64,000 nt of DNA, taken from assembly GCF_000214215.1 (NCBI RefSeq), contig NC_015559.1, positions 1,909,001 to 1,973,000 of the forward strand. Reading direction: 5' to 3'. Made by a program: the position numbers and the translations under genes. Of this stretch, positions 37,921 to 45,841 are shown one piece after another (position 1 is the first letter of the stretch; the number at the start of each line of letters is the position of its first letter). The notes beneath the pieces are model-generated. The model was not told the DNA's origin. It did not search any database and saw nothing but the letters and a program-made list of their open reading frames with translations. The DNA comes from Marinomonas posidonica IVIA-Po-181. Lineage in GTDB: Bacteria > Pseudomonadota > Gammaproteobacteria > Pseudomonadales > Marinomonadaceae.

Positions 37921-38028
37921 ATGCGATCCACGTTACTCAATCAATCCGCTTACCAACGCCTAATATTCATCATCCCAATAGTGGTGATGTTATGGGGACT
38001 TATAGCTTGGGCAGTAGCACTACCATGA
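37921..38028 (+). CDS. Small membrane protein (35 residues) heading the zinc ABC operon
   Basis: The frame opens with ATG 37921 after TTAGAGAAAA and encodes 35 residues: MRSTLLNQSAYQRL, then a hydrophobic helix IFIIPIVVMLWGLIAWAVAL ending in Pro. The stop TGA (38026-38028) overlaps the ATG of the ATPase gene (ATGA). The ATPase gene has no good ribosome site of its own, so its translation probably depends on passage through this frame. The single-helix product is likely an inner-membrane peptide. It could be a functional small subunit of the transporter, a translational-coupling leader, or both. No domain is known to me. Confidence 0.65.
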   Translation: MRSTLLNQSAYQRLIFIIPIVVMLWGLIAWAVALP

Positions 38029-38768
38029 GTGACATAAAACTCAATAACGTCAGCGTATCCTATGGTCAAAAGTATGCTGTTGACAGTGTCTCCGGAAGTT
38101 TTGCCGCCGGTAGCTTAACCGCCATTGCAGGACCGAATGGCGCCGGTAAATCCACCCTATTAAAAGCTCTAATGGGCGAACTCCCTCTCACTATGGGCGA
38201 GATACATCGAGGCAACCTAAAGATACAAGATTTTTCTTATTTGCCGCAAGCAAACGAAATTAACCGACAATTTCCATTAAGTGTGGAAGATCTCGTTAGT
38301 CTAGGAATATGGCGGCAAAAAGGCGCATTTGGCCGCATCACAAAAGATTGTCTAACAAGAATCAGAGAAGCTCTGGTGATGGTCGGATTAGAAGACTTTG
38401 GAAAACACCAAATTGGCACTCTATCAGCAGGACAATTCCAACGAGTATTGTTTGCCCGCTTATTAGTGCAAGATGCTCAAGTCATCATTTTAGATGAACC
38501 ATTTAATGCTATTGATGAAGGCACCATCAACGACTTACTTAAATTAATTCGTCAATGGCACCAACAACAACGTACTGTCATCGCAGTGCTGCATGACTTC
38601 GAGCAAATACAACAGCACTTTCCCAATACCCTATTGCTTGCTAGACAAGCCGTTTACTGGGGTGACAGTAAAACCGCCCTTTGTGCAGCCCATCGGCAAT
38701 TCGCTAAAAATCTTACCAGCAGTTGGAATTTTAACCGCTCGCCAATCCGTAACGGGACAGCGGCATGA
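38025..38768 (+). CDS. znuC: Zinc ABC transporter ATPase (ZnuC/AztA type)
   Basis: 247 residues from the ATG at 38025, giving MSDIKLNNVSVSYG; an upstream in-frame ATG at 37992 lies inside the small membrane frame and lacks a ribosome site. Walker A GPNGAGKST, signature LSAGQFQRVLFARLL, Walker B VIILDEPFNAID, and H-switch in VLHDFEQI. These fit the manganese/zinc ABC branch. Stop and start overlap with the permease gene (ATGA). It powers the permease at 38765 with the binding protein at 39652. Confidence 0.85.
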   Translation: MSDIKLNNVSVSYGQKYAVDSVSGSFAAGSLTAIAGPNGAGKSTLLKALMGELPLTMGEIHRGNLKIQDFSYLPQANEINRQFPLSVEDLVSLGIWRQKGAFGRITKDCLTRIREALVMVGLEDFGKHQIGTLSAGQFQRVLFARLLVQDAQVIILDEPFNAIDEGTINDLLKLIRQWHQQQRTVIAVLHDFEQIQQHFPNTLLLARQAVYWGDSKTALCAAHRQFAKNLTSSWNFNRSPIRNGTAA

Positions 38769-39655
38769 GTATTTACGATTTAGCGGTTGCGCCTTTTTAC
38801 GATTACGGTTTTATGCGCCGCGCACTCGTTGCTTCAGTGGGTCTTGGCCTTGGTGCAGGGCCTGTGGGCGTTATTTTGATGCTTAGGCGCATGAGCTTGA
38901 TCGGTGACGCCATGAGTCATGCTGTGCTACCCGGTGCTGCCATCGGCTTTATGATTGCCGGCGGCCTCTCGCTACCTATCATGGGGTTAGGAGCACTAAT
39001 TGCAGGCCTAAGTGTCGCCACACTGTCTGGTATTGTTAGCCGTACCACGGCTCTAAAAGAAGACGCTTCCTTTGCCAGTTTCTACTTAGCTTCCTTAGCA
39101 TTAGGCGTTCTCTTGATTTCGCTCAAAGGGTCAAACATCGACCTGCTGCACGTGCTGTTTGGCACTATTCTGGCGATTGATGTGCAAGCCATGTATCTAA
39201 TCGGTGGCATTACCAGCGTGACACTCATCTTACTGGCGATTATTTATCGGCCACTGGTCGTAGAATGCTTTGACCCAAGGTTCTTGCGCTCAGTACACGG
39301 CAAAGGCGTGGTTTATCATGGTTTGTTTTTATTACTCGTGGTGCTCAATCTGGTGGCGGGATTTCAAACCTTAGGTACTCTTATGGCAGTCGGTATGATG
39401 ATGCTACCGGCGGTGATCTCTCAACTCTGGGCAAAAACCTTACCCTACATGATGATGGTGGCGACTCTTAGCGCCGCCCTGTCCGGCCTAGTGGGCCTGC
39501 TCATTTCCTTCCATCTCAACCTGGCCTCTGGCCCGACAATTATTTTAACAGCGACAGTCTTCTATCTTCTGTCACTGGTGCTTTCCCCTGCCGGTATTTT
39601 TTATAAATACCTTCCTAAACAACGATCCTTACAAACCATGGAGAACAATCAATGA
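38765..39655 (+). CDS. znuB: Zinc ABC transporter permease (ZnuB/AztB type)
   Basis: 296 residues, about eight to nine membrane helices, ABC-3 family. The MSLIGDAMSHAVLPGAAIGFMIAGG segment (about residues 42-66) is the family hallmark, and GTLMAVGMMMLPAVISQLWA lies near 210-230. It overlaps znuC by four bases and the binding-protein gene by four bases. It forms the inner-membrane channel for zinc uptake. Confidence 0.88.
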   Translation: MSIYDLAVAPFYDYGFMRRALVASVGLGLGAGPVGVILMLRRMSLIGDAMSHAVLPGAAIGFMIAGGLSLPIMGLGALIAGLSVATLSGIVSRTTALKEDASFASFYLASLALGVLLISLKGSNIDLLHVLFGTILAIDVQAMYLIGGITSVTLILLAIIYRPLVVECFDPRFLRSVHGKGVVYHGLFLLLVVLNLVAGFQTLGTLMAVGMMMLPAVISQLWAKTLPYMMMVATLSAALSGLVGLLISFHLNLASGPTIILTATVFYLLSLVLSPAGIFYKYLPKQRSLQTMENNQ

Positions 39656-40548
39656 AACACCTTTCCCTTGCTCTATCACTCGTATCTATTGCCATTTTTG
39701 GCTTCAACAGTGCTCAGGCCTCCCAAGCCAATCCGATTAATGTTGTGGCGAGCTTCACCGTATTGGCGGATGTCGTCCAGCATGTTGGAGGAGATTATGT
39801 CAAGGTCACCAGCTTGGTGCCAGCCAATGGTGATCCTCATGACTTTGAGCCGTCACCAAAAGACGTAAAAGCGATAAAAAATGCCGCCGCCACCTTTATC
39901 AGCGGAGAAGGTCTAGAAACCTGGTTCGCCCGACTTGTCAAAGCGTCAGGTTCAAACCGCCCCACCACACTGGTATCAACAGGTATAAAAACCCATACTT
40001 TTGAAGAAGATGGCGAACAAATTACCGATCCACACGTGTGGAACAGTATTCCAAATGTTATTCAATGGGTAGGTAATATTGAAAAAGCCCTTGAGAAAGC
40101 CGATCCTGTCGACGCAGCGGCTTATCAAGCAAATGCCAACACCTACATTCAACAGCTCAAACAATTAAACCAAGATATTCACGCACAAATTAATGCTATT
40201 CCTAAAAGTCAGCGTCAGGTTCTAACCAGCCATGATGCCTTTGGTTATTACGGAAAAGAATACGCTGTACATTTTCTTGCGCCATTAGGCATGTCGACCG
40301 AAACCGAAGCCACCGCGTCGGATGTCGCTGAACTGATAGATCAAATCAAGCATGAAGACGTCAAGATCTACTTCTTTGAAAACTCCAATGACTCAAGACT
40401 GGTCAAACAAATCGCCAATGCCACAGGCGCAAAACCAGGCGGTGAACTTTACCCTGAAGCCTTGTCAGAAGCGTCAGGACCAGCACCTACCTATATGCAA
40501 ATGATGGCCTATAACACTCAGCAAATTGTGGATGCCTTGAAAAAGTAA
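39652..40548 (+). CDS. znuA: Zinc ABC transporter substrate-binding protein (ZnuA/AztC type)
   Basis: 298 residues. Signal peptide about 1-23 (ends NSAQA). Cluster A-I metal-binding protein with candidate ligands His63 (GDPHDFEPSP), His128 (TDPHVWNS), His194 (LTSHDAFGYYG) and acidic Glu269 (YPEALSE). A third-position His rather than Glu favours zinc over manganese. The His-rich flexible loop of E. coli ZnuA is missing; only HTFEEDGEQI is found there, as in AztC-type proteins. It is the last gene of the operon. A long hairpin follows the stop. Confidence 0.85.
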   Translation: MKHLSLALSLVSIAIFGFNSAQASQANPINVVASFTVLADVVQHVGGDYVKVTSLVPANGDPHDFEPSPKDVKAIKNAAATFISGEGLETWFARLVKASGSNRPTTLVSTGIKTHTFEEDGEQITDPHVWNSIPNVIQWVGNIEKALEKADPVDAAAYQANANTYIQQLKQLNQDIHAQINAIPKSQRQVLTSHDAFGYYGKEYAVHFLAPLGMSTETEATASDVAELIDQIKHEDVKIYFFENSNDSRLVKQIANATGAKPGGELYPEALSEASGPAPTYMQMMAYNTQQIVDALKK

Positions 40549-40560
40549 TGCTCCTATAAA

Positions 40561-40595
40561 ATATAAATGGGAGCACTTAGCGCTCCCATTTATAT
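40561..40595 (+). terminator. Hairpin after the zinc operon
   Basis: Fourteen-base perfect stem ATATAAATGGGAGC / GCTCCCATTTATAT around ACTTAGC-type loop bases. The following sequence has only short T stretches, so it is either a terminator or an mRNA-stabilising hairpin. Confidence 0.7.
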
Positions 40596-40734
40596 TTACC
40601 CAAATTACCATTTTTTCTTCTGGCCAGCTCATGTGGAGCTTGCTCTAATGTTTCTGTTTTCCCCCAATAATTTACTATTTAAAATAGCGTATACAAGGCA
40701 GCTAAGAGTACGAGTAAGTGTTGGAAACGACATT

Positions 40735-41865
40735 CTAAAAAGGCGCTAACAACGCAGCCGCTGATACCGCCATTATTTGTGCGTGCTCTTCTTTAGGATA
40801 ACCATTGTCCAGTTCGATTTCTCCCAGTCTTAAAGAGTTGTTAACCACTAAACGGCAGCGTTCCCAGCGTCGATTTTGGTAGCGATCAAGTACGTCAGTT
40901 AATTCACCGCCTTTAGAAAATTCCTGCCCGAGTACCACCGCATCTTCAATGGCCATGCCAGCGCCGGAAGCCAGATGCGGTGTGGTGGCATGCGCGGAAT
41001 CGCCAATAAGGAGTACTCGGCCTTTGTACCATGGTCTTGGTAGCAAGATGTCGTCTAAGGGACGATAAAGAATTTGGCAGTTCTCGTCTAACGCTTCTCT
41101 AACCTTTGCTATCAATTCAGACTTGAATGGTTCGAGTAGTTTAAGTAGATGCGGTAACATTTGATCTTCCGGAATACGGTCTCGGTCTGGTCTCGCTTCC
41201 GTGTAAAACATGTACATGGAATCTTCACTCACTGGGTTGAACCCGACTTTGCCGGTTTCACCCAAAAACATAGGCGAGCCATCAACGCCAAAGCGAGGTA
41301 CAACGGCACGCCACACGCCTTGCCCCGTGTATTGTGGTTCTTGAGCATCAGGAAACAGCGCTTTTCGGACACTCGAATAAACACCATCAGCGCCCACTAC
41401 CATATCGTAATTTGCGCTTGTACCGTCAGAGAAGCTAACCTCAACGCCATCAGAATGCTCTTTTATACTGGTAAAGCTTGTCCCTAATTTTACCTTTACA
41501 TTTGCGGCGATGGCCGCTTCGGCAAGAATGTTAGAAAGCACTGGTCGCATAATTGCGCCACTCGTTCGTATGTCAGTTCCAGGAACCAAAGCCGCGGGGA
41601 CACGCATGAGTAGCTGGCCATCTCCTGTGTACATTTCAAATACATCCTGTAAACAGCCTTCTTCAGTAAACCGCTCAAACACACCTATATCTTGCAGTGC
41701 TCTTAATGATGGTCCAGTCATGTGAATTCCAGCACCTTCTGTACACCAGTTATCATCCATTTCAACTAGCTCTACGTCAGCGCCCTGTTTGCGAAGTTCA
41801 ATGGCAGCACTCATTCCTGAAAAACCACCACCGATAATAAGGATGGATTGTGCGGGTAATGTCAT
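40735..41865 (-). CDS. FAD-dependent monooxygenase (aromatic-ring hydroxylase type)
   Basis: 376 residues of the group A flavoprotein monooxygenase family. The FAD dinucleotide motif is IIGGGFSGMSAAIEL (about 9-23), DGVYSSVRKALFP follows VVGADG (about 160-175), and the second FAD motif is GRVLLIGDSAHATTPHLASGAGMAIEDA (about 285-312). Related enzymes hydroxylate phenolic, nicotinic or purine-type substrates using NAD(P)H and oxygen. The substrate here is unknown. The MITE lies 67 bases upstream of its ATG, and the AraC regulator at 42608 is divergently placed beyond it, so that regulator may control it. Confidence 0.85.
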   Translation of the reverse strand: MTLPAQSILIIGGGFSGMSAAIELRKQGADVELVEMDDNWCTEGAGIHMTGPSLRALQDIGVFERFTEEGCLQDVFEMYTGDGQLLMRVPAALVPGTDIRTSGAIMRPVLSNILAEAAIAANVKVKLGTSFTSIKEHSDGVEVSFSDGTSANYDMVVGADGVYSSVRKALFPDAQEPQYTGQGVWRAVVPRFGVDGSPMFLGETGKVGFNPVSEDSMYMFYTEARPDRDRIPEDQMLPHLLKLLEPFKSELIAKVREALDENCQILYRPLDDILLPRPWYKGRVLLIGDSAHATTPHLASGAGMAIEDAVVLGQEFSKGGELTDVLDRYQNRRWERCRLVVNNSLRLGEIELDNGYPKEEHAQIMAVSAAALLAPF

Positions 41866-41932
41866 TAGCTCTCTCCTAGTGTGCTGTTAGCACCAATACT
41901 GTGTAAATAATTTAATCGATAAGAGAAGAGGA

Positions 41933-42202
41933 CTAGGGAAGGTGTGAACAAGTCCTCTTGCCTCAGCATGTGGATAAAAGCCTGTTATTCGAGGCGAGTG
42001 CCGAATGAGAATAGTTGGCCTATTGTCGAGGTGCTCAACAAAGAATACAGGCTTTTAGACCTTGCCCTATGGGTCTTTCAGAGAAAACGTCCTACTGTGT
42101 TGCGACTCTTTGAAAGGTACCTACATTCCTTCAGAGTCGCGCCTTATTTGACGATTTCTCTGAAAGACTGAGGCTTAGTAGACTTATTCGTACCTTCCCT
42201 AG
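41933..42202. mobile_element. IS5-type MITE with nested internal palindromes
   Basis: A 270-base element bounded by CTAG on both sides. The terminal inverted repeats begin GGAAGGTGTGAACAAGTC at the left and end GACTTATTCGTACCTTCC at the right. Imperfect pairing continues inward to GCCTCAG / CTGAGGC (41960-41966 and 42168-42174). The ends and the CTAG target resemble those of IS5-family elements as I know them. It encodes no transposase. Two further stem-loops fill the inside: 41975-41990 with 42043-42057, and 42073-42091 with 42150-42168 (18 of 19 paired). A 75-codon frame inside (41944-42171) looks accidental. Confidence 0.7.
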
Positions 42203-42310
42203 TTGAACGATATTCAATCCATATCCAAATAAGCTAACGTTTCTAACTAAGAACACCGAATTCCCCTTCAACTTTCGCATGAGTCATTCTCGTACTAGCT
42301 CAAACCTTAG

Positions 42311-42475
42311 TTATTTCATGGGGGCTCCCCAAAAAAAATAGGCCGCCAGTAATAGCGGTAAAAAGACACCCAAGGTGTCGATTTTTTCTCCCCATTCCGG
42401 AGAGTAGGCTTGACGAATGCAGGTTACGCTGTCTTTGCAGAAAGCATCCATTTGTTCTTGAGAGAGCTTATTCAT
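42311..42475 (-). CDS. Small membrane protein of 54 residues, function unknown
   Basis: A frame of 54 codons with ATG at 42475 and AAAGG eight bases upstream. The first half is hydrophilic (MNKLSQEQMDAF then CKDSVTCIRQAYSPEWGEK) with two cysteines. The second half is one hydrophobic helix, LGVFLPLLLAAYFFWGAP, ending MK. Codon use and the ribosome site look genuine. It is transcribed in the same direction as the FAD monooxygenase, and the MITE sits between the two. It is divergent from the AraC-type regulator, 132 bases away, suggesting control by it. No family recognised. Confidence 0.55.
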   Translation of the reverse strand: MNKLSQEQMDAFCKDSVTCIRQAYSPEWGEKIDTLGVFLPLLLAAYFFWGAPMK

Positions 42476-42607
42476 CTGATAGACCTTTTATTCTTAGAGT
42501 TTCTATAACGAATTTTGATGAGTTCAGAAACAGTATAATTCTCTCAACCAACACCAAAAAGGTGCAAAAAGATTCCAATTCCGGATGAATCGTACATAAT
42601 ATTTAAG

Positions 42608-43555
42608 ATGGATATTCTAAGTGACGCCCTTTTGGCGCTAAAAATAAAAAATTTGATGATAGGTATGTTTAACCTCAGTGCACCCTGGGGCTTCTATACC
42701 AAAAACGACAATGTTGGGATGAGCTATACCGCACTGGATCAGTCAGTGTGGGTGACGTTTGAAAATGCGAATGCCGTTGAGCTTTACCAAGGCGATTCTA
42801 TTATTCTCCCCCGTGGCGGCCTTTTGTCTATCGCATCAAATCGGGATGCACAACTTAGTCGTATCGAAGACGTTTGGCAGACAACATTCAGTCAAGGCTT
42901 TGATGGATTTGATCGGTACCCTCCTGGCTCCTATAACGAAACGTCTTGGGGCGGTGGTGGTGAAATCAGCCATTTAATGGGGATGATATTTGAAATTGAG
43001 CAAACCACTCGAGGAGCGTTATTTGATGCTTTGCCGAACTTTATTCTGTTACGTAAATATGAATGCCCGCATTTTCAAACAATTAAGCAAGCATTGCTGT
43101 CAATTGTTGCAGAAGAAAATAATTTAGTGTCGGGCGAATACGCCCTCAAAAACAATTTAAGTGAGGCGCTTTTAAGAAGCCAATTACGCGCTCATGTACT
43201 GCAAACGAATTATTCATCAGGAATTATTGCTGCGATAAAAGATGCCTTTTTGCATCGAGCCTTATTGGCAATACATAGAGAGCCCCAAAAAAAATGGACC
43301 GTCGCAACGTTAGCAGAGAAAGCTGGGCTATCTAGAACCGCCTTTTCTGAAAGATTCCGAAAAACTCTTGGCGATACGCCGATGAATTATACGCACAGCT
43401 ATCGCATGCAATTGGCGGTGTCCCTATTAAAAGACACGAAAATGAGCATTGAACAAATAGCCCATAAACTAGGCTACTCCTCAGACCGGATATTTAGGGC
43501 GCATTTCAATAGAGTATATCGCCTATCGCCAAGTCATTATCGAAAACTCACTTAA
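42608..43555 (+). CDS. AraC-family transcriptional regulator (cupin N-terminus)
   Basis: 315 residues. An N-terminal cupin_6-type sensor domain (about 1-190) has LMIGMFNLSAPWGF and YQGDSIILPRGG. The two AraC helix-turn-helix units (about 215-312) read KWTVATLAEKAGLSRTAFSERFRKTLGDTP and MSIEQIAHKLGYSSDRIFRAHFNRVYRLSPSHYR. Close relatives with this cupin domain usually control a neighbouring oxidoreductase gene. The likely targets are the divergent small membrane protein gene and the FAD monooxygenase. Effector unknown. Confidence 0.87.
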   Translation: MDILSDALLALKIKNLMIGMFNLSAPWGFYTKNDNVGMSYTALDQSVWVTFENANAVELYQGDSIILPRGGLLSIASNRDAQLSRIEDVWQTTFSQGFDGFDRYPPGSYNETSWGGGGEISHLMGMIFEIEQTTRGALFDALPNFILLRKYECPHFQTIKQALLSIVAEENNLVSGEYALKNNLSEALLRSQLRAHVLQTNYSSGIIAAIKDAFLHRALLAIHREPQKKWTVATLAEKAGLSRTAFSERFRKTLGDTPMNYTHSYRMQLAVSLLKDTKMSIEQIAHKLGYSSDRIFRAHFNRVYRLSPSHYRKLT

Positions 43556-43560
43556 ATCGA

Positions 43561-43593
43561 CATCGAATAACCATCGAATAACCATCGAATAAG
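43561..43593. repeat. Three tandem 11-base repeats
   Basis: CATCGAATAAC occurs twice in a row and once more as CATCGAATAAG, directly after the AraC gene stop. Probably slippage product; the rest of the gap to 43810 shows nothing else. Confidence 0.85.
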
Positions 43594-43810
43594 ACATCCA
43601 CACTCCAAAATCACGTCATGATCGCAAAGCGTTCTTCGAAGAGGATGATTCTCATACGCTACATAACGCCTTTCTTTACACTCCATAAATAAACCAACTC
43701 ATGCCCTATCCCTATAGCTGGGAGTAATCAATAGATGTATGTAATGGATCATCAAGAGAAATGTATGAATTGATCTAAAGAGCTAATTATTGTTTTTTAA
43801 TTCCCGTTTT

Positions 43811-44497
43811 TTAGTCACCGTCATTAAAGACGTTCTCCATGTTGACTTTTTTGTTTTCCCAAAAGTCCAGTTTTAAATGGCATTCAATATCGGCTAAGTG
43901 TTGTTTCATATAGAGAATAGCGGCGTTGATATCGTTGCTTTCGAGTGCTTGAACAATGTTTTTATGATCATCACAGCCGCATAATTCGCCCGCTTCAATT
44001 TGATAGAGAGAAATAATGAGCGAACTCCGCGTAATGAGATTTTGCAACATGTCTGCAAGGACGGAGTTGCCCGAGAGCCTCGCTAAAAGAAGGTGAAACT
44101 CGCCAGATTCCTTAATGATCTGCTCACGTTTATTGTGCTGAATAGCCGCCAGTTCCGCCTTGAGTTGCTTTTTAAGAATGGCGATGTCCATTTGGCGGCA
44201 TTTTTCACTCAGTATCTCAATAATGCCGCGTTCCACAATGGATCGGGCAGTAAAGACTTCCCTGGCCTCTTCAACTGAAGGCTGTGAAATGCTGGCACCT
44301 TTGTTAGGAACGATCGAAACGATACGCTCTAGTTCTAATCGTTTTAGAGCAGAACGAACATGGTTTCTATTGGCCTTTAGGCGTGCAACCAACTCGGCTT
44401 CGACCAATCGTGTACCAGGCGGAAGTCGCTGTTCGGCGACCGCATTGCTGATTGCTCGAACCAGTCTTTGAATTTCAGCTTCTTTGCTATTGGACAT
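43811..44497 (-). CDS. GntR-family (FadR/FCD subfamily) regulator
   Basis: 228 residues from the ATG at 44497; a TTG two codons earlier is possible. The winged helix N-terminus (about 5-75) has RLPPGTRLVEAELVARLKANRNHVRSALKRLELERIVSIVPNKGASIS. The FCD all-helical ligand domain (about 85-215) has FTARSIVERGIIEIL, FHLLLARLSGNSVLADML and DDHKNIVQALESNDINAAI, carrying the Asp/His metal-type positions. It is divergent from the ABC operon. A 16-base sequence just upstream of its start is repeated before that operon, which suggests that it represses both. Confidence 0.88.
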   Translation of the reverse strand: MSNSKEAEIQRLVRAISNAVAEQRLPPGTRLVEAELVARLKANRNHVRSALKRLELERIVSIVPNKGASISQPSVEEAREVFTARSIVERGIIEILSEKCRQMDIAILKKQLKAELAAIQHNKREQIIKESGEFHLLLARLSGNSVLADMLQNLITRSSLIISLYQIEAGELCGCDDHKNIVQALESNDINAAILYMKQHLADIECHLKLDFWENKKVNMENVFNDGD

Positions 44498-44505
44498 AAT
44501 CAATC

Positions 44506-44521
44506 CAAGATTGTTAACAAT
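44506..44521. promoter_or_regulatory. Candidate GntR operator 1
   Basis: CAAGATTGTTAACAAT holds the perfect dyad TTGTTAACAA and lies 9 bases upstream of the regulator's start codon. It matches operator 2 at 15 of 16 bases. Confidence 0.55.
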
Positions 44522-44724
44522 AAATCTATGGAGACTAGCATAGGCTCTTTTCGCATGCCAATTGTCAAAAATGCACTTGTTTTGATCATCATCGGTAAGA
44601 TTGCACTAATTTATGGTGCTATTGACGATCTTTAACGGCTGCTTCTCTTTACTTATAACCTTCCCCTAGACCTGTGCAATCAGCACGTTAGCGAAAATGG
44701 CATCGCATTTGCAAATAGGTTAAT

Positions 44725-44740
44725 CAAGATTGCTAACAAT
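44725..44740. promoter_or_regulatory. Candidate GntR operator 2
   Basis: CAAGATTGCTAACAAT, 30 bases before the ATPase gene start, repeats the sequence upstream of the divergent GntR gene in the same orientation. Confidence 0.55.
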
Positions 44741-44769
44741 TTATGGATAATTATTTAGGATTCTGAGGT

Positions 44770-45819
44770 ATGTCAGGTTCGATAGAGTTGGTGCAGACAA
44801 CGAAGGTTTATGACCAAGTTTCAGTCGTTGATGCCATTAATGTTAAGGTCGAAAAAGGCAGTTACTGCTGTCTGCTTGGGCCTAGTGGCTGCGGAAAAAG
44901 CACGACGTTACGGATGATTGCAGGTCATGAAGCTGTCACAGAAGGCGACATTTTATTAAATGATCGCAATGTCACAAGATTGACGCCACGACAACGTGGT
45001 ACCGCCATGATGTTTCAAGACTATGCGCTGTTTCCCCATATGAACTGTCTAGATAACGTTTCATATGGATTGAAAGTGAGCGGTGTCAGCAAGCTAGTTC
45101 GGTACGAGCAAGCGAACGAAATGCTGAGCTTAGTGAACATGGCAGAACATGCCAATAAGTTTCCCGGCCAACTTTCTGGTGGTCAACAACAACGAATTGC
45201 CTTGGCGAGAGCGTTAATTTGTAAGCCCGATGTAGTGCTTTTAGACGAACCATTGTCTGCTTTGGACCCATTCCTTAGAATACAAATGCGTAAAGAACTA
45301 AAGCAGCTTCAGCAAAAACTCGGCCTTACTTTTATTCACGTTACTCACTCACAGGAAGAGGCTTTTGCTTTAGCGGATCAAGCGATTGTCATGTCTCGTG
45401 GAAAAATTGAACAAGTGGGCTCGCCAAGGGCCATTTTTGAGTCTCCCAATACCCCATTTGTGGCCAATTTTATTGGTGGTCACAATGTTCTTAAGGCGTC
45501 GGGATCGCTTGAATTTTTAAGCAACCGCGTTGTTAACCCAGACTCGGATGATGCGCTTTTAGAAGCGAATTTATCATTCTCGGTCAGGGCGGATCATATC
45601 ACCACCCAACCTCGATCTGATAAAGACATTGTAGTCAAAGCAGACGTAATCAGTACCGAGTTTCAAGCCCAATTTTATCTTTTGGAATGTGTTCTTGAAG
45701 ACGGTCAAAGCATTACCTGCTATCAGCCTGAAGAATCCTTCGACGTCCATTTGATATCCAGCGGTAAATCTCTTTACCTGTATTGGCCCCAAGAACGGAT
45801 CAATACGTTTCGTTGTTAG
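44770..45819 (+). CDS. PotA-like ABC transporter ATPase
   Basis: 349 residues. Walker A GPSGCGKST (about 38-46), Q-loop MMFQDYALFPHM, signature [15 protein letters not shown], Walker B VVLLDEPLSALD, H-switch in IHVTHS. A C-terminal TOBE-like beta domain (about 240-349) follows, as in polyamine and opine-type importers. It opens a five-gene operon (ATPase, binding protein, two permeases, racemase-family enzyme) controlled by the divergent GntR protein. The substrate is not shown by the sequence; the terminal racemase suggests a hydantoin, ureide or D/L amino-acid derivative rather than a polyamine. Confidence 0.87.
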   Translation: MSGSIELVQTTKVYDQVSVVDAINVKVEKGSYCCLLGPSGCGKSTTLRMIAGHEAVTEGDILLNDRNVTRLTPRQRGTAMMFQDYALFPHMNCLDNVSYGLKVSGVSKLVRYEQANEMLSLVNMAEHANKFPGQLSGGQQQRIALARALICKPDVVLLDEPLSALDPFLRIQMRKELKQLQQKLGLTFIHVTHSQEEAFALADQAIVMSRGKIEQVGSPRAIFESPNTPFVANFIGGHNVLKASGSLEFLSNRVVNPDSDDALLEANLSFSVRADHITTQPRSDKDIVVKADVISTEFQAQFYLLECVLEDGQSITCYQPEESFDVHLISSGKSLYLYWPQERINTFRC

Positions 45820-45841
45820 TTAACCTCAATGGAGACAAAAA

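Noticed and set aside
41944-42171. 75-codon plus-strand frame inside the MITE
   Set aside because: It runs through both arms of the palindromes, has no ribosome site and no recognisable domain.
41933-42202. Retron or other reverse-transcriptase-linked ncRNA
   Set aside because: The outer inverted repeats and inner stem-loops look similar, but no reverse transcriptase gene is near, and the CTAG-bounded IS5-like ends explain the outer repeat better.
43561-43593. CRISPR-like repeat
   Set aside because: Repeats are 11 bases, directly tandem with no spacers, and no cas genes are present.
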